Source of the DNA: Microbacterium sp.
GTDB taxonomy: Bacteria > Actinomycetota > Actinomycetes > Actinomycetales > Microbacteriaceae
Reading direction: 5' to 3'
NCBI RefSeq assembly: GCF_031180975.1
Contig: NZ_JAPSLI010000006.1
Coordinates: 62,001 to 126,000, forward strand
DNA length: 64,000 bases
Made by a program: the position numbers and the translations under genes. This document shows, piece after piece, positions 58,347-64,000 of the stretch; within the stretch, counting starts at the first letter, position 1; each line of letters begins with the position of its first letter. The notes beneath the pieces were generated by a model. The model worked only from the letters and a program-made list of their open reading frames with translations, had not been told where the DNA came from and made no database searches.

Positions 58347-59780
58347 CTACCGAACGGCCAGCAGCGGCACGGCCGAGAAGTCGGTGCGGTACACGTTCTC
58401 CTCCAGGGCGCGGGCGAGCGACAGCACCTTCATGTCGTCGTACGCGGGGCCGACCACCTGGACGCCCGTCGGAACGCCCGAGGCGGAGACCCCCGAGGGC
58501 ACGCTGAGGACAGGAAGCTGGCTGAGCATGTTGAACGGGTAGGTCATGAACCACGCCTCCGCGATCTTCGGCGGGACGACCTCGCCGTTGATCTCGATGC
58601 TCAGGTCGAGCGGCGACCGGTCCGCGCCGACCGAGGGCAGAGCGGTGGTGGGGCACAGGAAGACGTCGTAGTCCGCCAGCAGCGGGCCCATCACGCGGTA
58701 TATGTCGACGTGCGTCTCCAGGGCGTTCCGCAGATCGTCGACCGAGAGCCCGCGCCCGTGCTCGATCATGTCCTCGGTGTAGTCCGCCAGGTGGTGACGG
58801 TCCCTGTCGAACTCCGGCACGAACCGCGCCGCGGACCCACGGCTGGAGTTGATCGCGAGCCACGAGTCGAAGACCTCTGTCGTCCAGTCCAGCGCTACCT
58901 CCTCGACGGTGCAGCCGAGAGACCTCAGGCCCTCCACGAGCCGGAGCAGGTTGGCCCGCACCTCGTGATCGACGGGGAAGTAGCCGAGGTCGACCGAGTA
59001 GGCGACGCGCCACCCCCGGACGTCGGCGAACGCCCGGTAGTCGATGCGATCGGCAAGGCTGTCGATGTCCTCGGGGCTCTGGCCCGAGATGATCGACTGC
59101 ATGAGCGCGACGTCCTCGACGGTGCGGGCGAGGGGCCCGTAGTGCATGTACGGGTCGAACGTGTTCGGCAGGTCGTTCGGGTTGCGCCCGAACGGCGCCT
59201 TGTACCCGTAGACGCCGCAGCAGGAGGCCGGGATGCGGATGGAGCCCCCGATGTCCGTGCCGTCGGAGAGGGTCGTCATCCCGGCGGCCAGGGTCACGGC
59301 CGCTCCCGACGACGAGCCGCCGGGGCCGTAGGCGGTGTTCCACGGGTTGCGCGTGACTCCCCACAGCGGCGTGTAGCAGTTGCCCGCCTCGCCGAACTCC
59401 GGCATGGTCGTCCGCGCATGCACGATCGCGCCGGCCTCGATGAGGCGGCGCACGCCAGGGTGGGTGGTGCTGACGACGTTGTCGCGGTACAGCACCGAAC
59501 CGTAGGTCACGGTGTGACCCTCGATCGGCACGTTGTCCTTCACCGCGAGGGCGATTCCCTCCAGCTGTCGCGCGGTGCCGTCGCGGTACCGCTCGTCGGC
59601 GGCGCGGGCCAGGTCCATCGCTGACTCCCGGTAGACGGCCGTCAGCGCGTTCAGCCGGGGGTTGACCGCGTCGATCCTGGCCAGCAGCGCGGCCATGAGC
59701 TCGGACGGCAGGAGGGTTCCTTCCCGGAAGCGCGACAGGGCTTCGGTGGCGGACAGGTATTCGATGGGCAGAGTGCTCAT
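58347..59780 (-). CDS. Amidase (amidase-signature family)
   Basis: A 477-residue amidase-signature enzyme. The Ser-cisSer-Lys triad is visible: Lys in GIALAVKDNVPIEGHT near residue 85, the serine-rich YGPGGSSSGAAVTLAAGM near 155, and the nucleophile Ser in DGTDIGGSIRIPASCCGVYG near 180. It hydrolyses C-N bonds of amides; the substrate is probably a product of the metallohydrolase two genes upstream, an inference from the operon. GAAGGAACCC precedes the ATG. Last gene of the leftward operon. Confidence 0.93.
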   Translation of the reverse strand: MSTLPIEYLSATEALSRFREGTLLPSELMAALLARIDAVNPRLNALTAVYRESAMDLARAADERYRDGTARQLEGIALAVKDNVPIEGHTVTYGSVLYRDNVVSTTHPGVRRLIEAGAIVHARTTMPEFGEAGNCYTPLWGVTRNPWNTAYGPGGSSSGAAVTLAAGMTTLSDGTDIGGSIRIPASCCGVYGYKAPFGRNPNDLPNTFDPYMHYGPLARTVEDVALMQSIISGQSPEDIDSLADRIDYRAFADVRGWRVAYSVDLGYFPVDHEVRANLLRLVEGLRSLGCTVEEVALDWTTEVFDSWLAINSSRGSAARFVPEFDRDRHHLADYTEDMIEHGRGLSVDDLRNALETHVDIYRVMGPLLADYDVFLCPTTALPSVGADRSPLDLSIEINGEVVPPKIAEAWFMTYPFNMLSQLPVLSVPSGVSASGVPTGVQVVGPAYDDMKVLSLARALEENVYRTDFSAVPLLAVR

Positions 59781-59813
59781 GGGTTCCTTCTCGTGGTGAG
59801 TGGGGTGGCGCGC

Positions 59814-60173
59814 TCAGCGCATCGCCACGAAGTACTTGCGGGAGGGCTCGATCGTCTCCCAGGTGCCGCGGAAGCCCTTCGGGACCACGAAGGCCTCCCC
59901 CGCGCCGAACTCACGGCGCCGTCCGGCATGGTCCACGACCGCGACACGGCCCTCGAGCATCACGCAGAACTCGGTGTACGGCCATTCGTCGAAGGAGACG
60001 GCCCCGGGCCGGCCCTCCCAGAGTCCGCCGAGCGAGTCGTCGGCGATCTCCACCGCGCGGTACTCGGTCTCCGACCAGCCCGGGGTGACGGTCGTGTAGT
60101 CGGACGGGTCGGGCACGTGGGCGCGGGTGCTCTCGAACGTGACCGCCGTGACGTCGTCGATGCTCAGGGTCAT
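59814..60173 (-). CDS. Cupin-domain protein
   Basis: A 119-residue single cupin of the ethanolamine-utilisation EutQ/cupin_3 kind. WPYTEFCVMLEGRVAVVDHAG near residue 65 and GAGEAFVVPKGFRGTWETIE near 92 are the two beta-barrel motifs. The metal histidines of motif 1 are not present as in metal-cupins, so a sensory or binding role is as likely as catalysis. Coupled to the upstream metallohydrolase gene by a 4-nt overlap and 33 nt ahead of the amidase. Confidence 0.85.
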   Translation of the reverse strand: MTLSIDDVTAVTFESTRAHVPDPSDYTTVTPGWSETEYRAVEIADDSLGGLWEGRPGAVSFDEWPYTEFCVMLEGRVAVVDHAGRRREFGAGEAFVVPKGFRGTWETIEPSRKYFVAMR

Positions 60174-62710
60174 CGGATTCCCGCCTTTCCGTTGAATCGT
60201 GAGATGCGCGAGCGAAGCGCCGTGGTCGCCTCGTCGAAGGGACGGATGAGGTAGCCGAGGTGGTCGTCCTCGCCGTGCCGGTGGTGCACCGCGCCGGGCC
60301 AGCTCGTCCGGGCGTGCTCGGAGACGTAGCGGCGCGCGCCTTCGACGATCGCGAGCATCGTGTTCGTCACGTCCGCGTCGAAACGCTCGTACTGGTCGCC
60401 CCGGGCGGCGTACACCGGCGACGTGTGGGCGAAGACGGGACGGCTCCAGGTGTCGGTGTGGCGCAGGATCCCCTCGCCGGCGCCCACGCAGCGAGCGGCG
60501 ATCCAGTCCGAGGCGCCGATCTCGACGTCGCGGTCGACGCGGAAGGTCCGCGCCCCTTCGGGTACCGGCACACGCGCGATCACCTCACCGGAGCGGACGA
60601 TCTCGACCGCCTCCACGGGGAAGACCGTCTCGAGCTCGATCGAGACCGTCACGGAGCGGGAGCCCAGCAGGGTCGCCCCCGGGCGGCGGCCGTCGACCGT
60701 CAGCCACAGCAGGGGGCCGGACGAGACCATGGTGTCGCCGTTCTTGATCGCCTCGCACCAGGCCCAGTAGTCCACGTCGGCGGACCCTGCGCCGACGCCG
60801 GCGTAGGTGCGCATGAGGCCGATCGGGACCTCACTGGTCATCTTGTCCGTGCCTGCGGCGAGCGGGATCCGGTAGCCGGCGTTGAGGTACCGGTAGTACT
60901 CGCTGAAGTTGTAGGGGTCGTAGGCGATGGTCTCCACCGCATCCAGGCGGCCCGTCGCCAGCAGCGCCGCCGTCTCGCCGTACGGCACCGGGAAGTGGGC
61001 CAGGACGACGGTCCCTCCCTGCGCGTGGCACTCGTCGGCCCAATGCGACAGCGTGGTCGCGAGCCCGCCGCCGAGCTCCGCCTCTTCCGAGCCGCCGGTG
61101 CACCAGGGCATGATCGGCTCCCTGAGGCCGAGCAGGTTGATGTGCCCGAGCATGTTCGTCCGGTTCTCCTGCCCCGCGAAGACGACGGTGTCGCGTTCCG
61201 CGGAGTACTGGGGGCGGCCGACGAACTCCTCCGTGCTGGTGAACAGGTGCCCCCACTGGGTCAGTAGAAGGTTCGTGACGTGCACGTCCTCGGCGCGGGC
61301 CTCCAGCTCGGCGCCCTGCGTGGAGACGAAGTGCACGTGCGTGTCACCGCTCAGGTATCCCCGGGAGCGCGCGTCGAACAGGCGGTCCAGCACCAGGTCG
61401 AGCTGCGACTGCCCTGGCTCGATGGTCACCTCGTGGCGCACGGGCTCGTATTCGAAGCCGCGGGAGACCTCGACAACGACGGGCCCCACCGGCAGCCAGC
61501 CCTCGCACCGACCGTCGATGAAGGCGTAGGTGTAGGCGCCCAGGCGGACGTCCCCGCCGATGTCGAGGTTCCACGTTCCGCCGTCGGAGTTGATGTGGGC
61601 GTGGTGGCCGTATGGGGCGATGGGGATGCCGTCCGCGGTCTGGAACCGGATGCGGCAGGGCACGACGGCTCCGGATCCGTCGCGCACCGCGGTGCGCACC
61701 CAGGCCTGGTCGCCGTCCGGCACCCGCACCGCCACCTCACCCGACACGTCGATGCGGCCGGCGGCGAGGAGGTCGCCCCAGCGGAACGATCCCAGCGACG
61801 TCTCCCCTTCGAGGATCTCGACGGTCGCCGAGGGGGAGGCGGAGATCTGGGTGTATCCGGTGCGCCAGTCGTCCCGGCGCGGCTCGCCCCATCCCGCAGG
61901 CAGGACGGCCGGCGCCGCGGCGGGATCCGCCGCCTCCGGCGTCGTCCGGTAGACGTAGGTGGCGCTTCCGCGGTCGACGACGGCACGGACCCGCTCTGTC
62001 ACCGGGCGGTCGCGCAGCTCGATGAGGACCGGCCGGGCGACGGCACGCGTGAACGGCTCCTCGTCGAGGTCGCTCCGCGTGATCGCGCCGACGAGGATGG
62101 TCGCCGCCGTGGCGTTCACATGGACGGCCCGGATCTTCCGCTCCGGGTGCGGGTTCGGCATCGCCCACAGGTAGAACCGGTAGGGCAGGACGTAGGGGAC
62201 CTTGGACTGCGGGTCCTCGATCTCCACCAGCCGCGCGCCGGTCTCGTCGTACCGGCCGCAGACGCGGTCCATGAGCTCGTGCTCGGCGTCGTTGCGCGCG
62301 AGGAACGGCGTCTGCCCCCAGTCCAGCGGGAGGGGTCGCCCGTCCCAGCGCCGCGGCGTGGGCCCGATCTCGTACCGCTGCCGGACGGTGTGCGACACCG
62401 TGCCGCCGTCCGCGTACTCGATCCGGTAGTCCGCGAGCTCCTCGCCCACCGATCCGCCCTCGAAGAGGTCGGTCTCGAGCACCGAGTGAGCGAACACGAG
62501 CCAGCGCGCCGACGCCTGCACCGGGACGGTCAGGGAATCGCCCGGGGCCACGAGAGCCACCGCCCGTTCGGCGTCGCCGAAGCGGAACGGCAGACCGTAC
62601 AGGGTGCGGTCGCCGAGCGTGACGTCGCCCGGGTCTTCGAACACGTCGATTGGGGCATTGCGGATGCCGGTCAGGTCGAGGGGGACGTAGTCGGAGGTGG
62701 GATGGCTCAA
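60170..62710 (-). CDS. CehA/McbA-family metallohydrolase
   Basis: An 846-residue protein. The N-terminal 420 residues are beta-sandwich-like without a family I can name. The C-terminal PHP-type metal domain has YLSGDTHVHFVSTQGAELEA near 445, GQENRTNMLGHINLLGL near 500, VVLAHFPVPYGE near 560 and PLAAGTDKM near 610, matching CehA/McbA enzymes that hydrolyse carbamates and related esters or amides, carbaryl being the classic case. Natural substrate unknown. TTG start at 62710. No signal peptide, so a cytoplasmic role behind the permease is expected. Confidence 0.88.
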   Translation of the reverse strand: MSHPTSDYVPLDLTGIRNAPIDVFEDPGDVTLGDRTLYGLPFRFGDAERAVALVAPGDSLTVPVQASARWLVFAHSVLETDLFEGGSVGEELADYRIEYADGGTVSHTVRQRYEIGPTPRRWDGRPLPLDWGQTPFLARNDAEHELMDRVCGRYDETGARLVEIEDPQSKVPYVLPYRFYLWAMPNPHPERKIRAVHVNATAATILVGAITRSDLDEEPFTRAVARPVLIELRDRPVTERVRAVVDRGSATYVYRTTPEAADPAAAPAVLPAGWGEPRRDDWRTGYTQISASPSATVEILEGETSLGSFRWGDLLAAGRIDVSGEVAVRVPDGDQAWVRTAVRDGSGAVVPCRIRFQTADGIPIAPYGHHAHINSDGGTWNLDIGGDVRLGAYTYAFIDGRCEGWLPVGPVVVEVSRGFEYEPVRHEVTIEPGQSQLDLVLDRLFDARSRGYLSGDTHVHFVSTQGAELEARAEDVHVTNLLLTQWGHLFTSTEEFVGRPQYSAERDTVVFAGQENRTNMLGHINLLGLREPIMPWCTGGSEEAELGGGLATTLSHWADECHAQGGTVVLAHFPVPYGETAALLATGRLDAVETIAYDPYNFSEYYRYLNAGYRIPLAAGTDKMTSEVPIGLMRTYAGVGAGSADVDYWAWCEAIKNGDTMVSSGPLLWLTVDGRRPGATLLGSRSVTVSIELETVFPVEAVEIVRSGEVIARVPVPEGARTFRVDRDVEIGASDWIAARCVGAGEGILRHTDTWSRPVFAHTSPVYAARGDQYERFDADVTNTMLAIVEGARRYVSEHARTSWPGAVHHRHGEDDHLGYLIRPFDEATTALRSRISRFNGKAGIR

Positions 62711-62749
62711 CGGTCGAGGGCCTTTCGGGTTCGTGCTTGTCGGAGTGGA

Positions 62750-64000
62750 TCAGGGTGTCGACGCGTTCGGCGCGGCCGCGGCACCCTCGCCCTGGTCCTC
62801 GCCCTGGGAATCGGGCTCGGGATCGGGCTCGCATTCGGCGACGTTGACGCTGCCGAGGCGGGTGTAGCGTTCCGGCGCCCTGACCCGCAGATACAGGGCC
62901 CGGACGACGCCTCCGACGACCGCGACGACCGCCAGCCCGACGAGCACCTCGTTGACGAGGGGCGCACCGCCCGAGAACAGGTCGAAGTTGGCGACGACGA
63001 GAACGAGGATCGCCGTCAGCGCGAGGAACGAGAGCAGCGGCGCGATGGTGGTCCGCCACATGCCCGCCTCGCGGTGGTTGCGACGGAGGTACACCACGAC
63101 GGCGAGGGAGCACAGCGCCCAGAGCGCGATGATCCCGAGGAAGCCGAGAGCGCTGCCCCACAGCAGCAGGCCGAGGTACGGGTCGATGTCGAGCGCGACG
63201 CAGAGCACGAGAACCACGGCCGCGAACACGGACTGGGCCAGCCCGGCGATCCACGGAGACCGGGTCACCGGGTGCACGGTGCCGAAGCGCTGCGGTATGA
63301 GCCCCTCGCGTCCCAGCGCGTAGAGGTACCGGTTGCTGGCGTTGTGCAACGCGAGCAGGGCCGCGAACGCGCTGAGAAGGAGAAGGACGACGGTGACGTC
63401 GACGAGCCAGCCCGGCGTGTACTGCTCGAAGAGCACCAGGACGAGCCCAGCCGGGTCCTCGCTCGCGGCGCCGGCGATCAGGTCGATGCCGTAGGCGGTT
63501 ACGACGATGTACGCCATGACGGCGTAGAAGACCCCGATGAACGCGACGACCGCGTAGGTCGCCCTCCGCACCGTCCGCGCACCGCCCTTGACCTCCTCGG
63601 AGTAGATCACCGTGGACTCGAAGCCCATGAAGGCGCCGAAGATCAGGCCGAACATGGCGCCGTTCTCGAAGGTGAGCACGACCGACGGCGCGACCGGCTC
63701 CGCCGAGAATCCTGCGTGGCCGCCGCTGGCCACGACGGCGATGCCGAGGATGACGAGGACGATCAGCTCGCACATGAGGACGACGCTGAGCACCTTGGCG
63801 CTCGTCGTGATGCCACGGTAGCCCAGGTACGCGACGGCGGCGAGCGCCACGGCGGCGTACACCCACCATGGGGCGGAGATGCCGAAGAAGCGGCCAACGG
63901 TGTCGCCGGCGTACAGCCCCAGCGCGCCGTAGGTCGAGACCTGCAGGGCGTTGTACGCGATCACGGCCAGCAGGGCGGCGGCGGAACCCGCCTCGCGGCC
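62750..64000 (-). CDS. APC-family amino acid permease, N-terminus beyond the window
   Basis: The frame is open to the window end, giving 416 residues of an amino acid-polyamine-organocation permease. REAGSAAALLAVIAYNALQVSTYG at the visible start belongs to the second or third helix. GFESTVIYSEEVKGGARTVRRATY (parts: GFESTVIYSEEVKGGARTV, RRATY) is the family substrate/cation signature, and ALHNASNRYLYALGREGLIP is near the middle. An acidic cytoplasmic tail ends the protein. It is the first visible gene of the operon with metallohydrolase, cupin and amidase and probably imports their substrate. Confidence 0.9.
   Translation of the reverse strand, partial: GREAGSAAALLAVIAYNALQVSTYGALGLYAGDTVGRFFGISAPWWVYAAVALAAVAYLGYRGITTSAKVLSVVLMCELIVLVILGIAVVASGGHAGFSAEPVAPSVVLTFENGAMFGLIFGAFMGFESTVIYSEEVKGGARTVRRATYAVVAFIGVFYAVMAYIVVTAYGIDLIAGAASEDPAGLVLVLFEQYTPGWLVDVTVVLLLLSAFAALLALHNASNRYLYALGREGLIPQRFGTVHPVTRSPWIAGLAQSVFAAVVLVLCVALDIDPYLGLLLWGSALGFLGIIALWALCSLAVVVYLRRNHREAGMWRTTIAPLLSFLALTAILVLVVANFDLFSGGAPLVNEVLVGLAVVAVVGGVVRALYLRVRAPERYTRLGSVNVAECEPDPEPDSQGEDQGEGAAAAPNASTP

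Overview
The window is about 70% G+C and reads as a chromosomal segment of a high-GC Gram-positive actinobacterium of the Microbacteriaceae, most like Microbacterium. The basis is the codon use, the coproporphyrin-type heme genes (HemQ/ChdC, CgoX), the DUF222-HNH gene, the many GTG starts and the many starts that sit 6-8 nt behind a -10-like hexamer (probable leaderless mRNAs). No rRNA, complete tRNA, CRISPR array, integrase or transposase was recognised.

Layout. 0-3.1 kb: end of an ankyrin-repeat gene, a TauE/SafE permease, two SDR dehydrogenases and a DUF488 protein. 3.0-6.0 kb: thiamine-precursor ECF transporter ykoE-ykoD-ykoC behind a clear TPP riboswitch. 6.2-14.5 kb: a D,D-carboxypeptidase-like protein, a heterodimeric ABC exporter, a glycosyltransferase and an enoyl-CoA hydratase/3-hydroxyisobutyryl-CoA hydrolase family enzyme. 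14.7-17.2 kb: an ABC ATPase carrying an exceptionally long acidic, repetitive tail and no permease beside it. 17.9-28.1 kb: heme biosynthesis (hemL, hemB, hemD, hemC, hemQ, a trio of small membrane/stress proteins, cgoX, hemE, and divergent hemA); ferrochelatase is not in the window. 28.2-32.9 kb: a DNA-repair glycosylase-like gene, a DUF1801 gene, an eroded glycoside hydrolase and a GH38 alpha-mannosidase. 32.9-35.1 kb: a lower-GC island (secreted orphan, membrane protein, ECF-type sigma factor) bounded by 41-bp near-perfect direct repeats of the GH38 3' end. 35.2-40.7 kb: LacI regulator, carbohydrate ABC transporter and GH172/DUF2961 enzyme. 40.8-58.3 kb: lipoprotein, glycyl-tRNA synthetase, GNAT, DedA, two NarL-type two-component systems, HIT-like protein, a beta-lactamase-fold protein without its catalytic residues, an M13 peptidase, DUF1992, DUF222-HNH and MATE genes. 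58.3-64 kb: an accessory-looking operon read leftwards: APC permease (cut by the window end), CehA/McbA-type metallohydrolase, cupin, amidase.

The most unusual signal is intergenic. Four elements (25.5, 28.1, 29.3 and 44.0 kb) share one geometry: two direct boxes about 19 bp apart, a gap of 24-31 bp, then the same box twice in inverse orientation, again 19 bp apart. Box sequence differs between loci. All four lie 19-48 nt behind a stop codon, between co-directional genes. Other strong points are the 41-bp-repeat-bounded island, the window-wide leaderless promoter pattern, and a small duplication scar at 47.6 kb.
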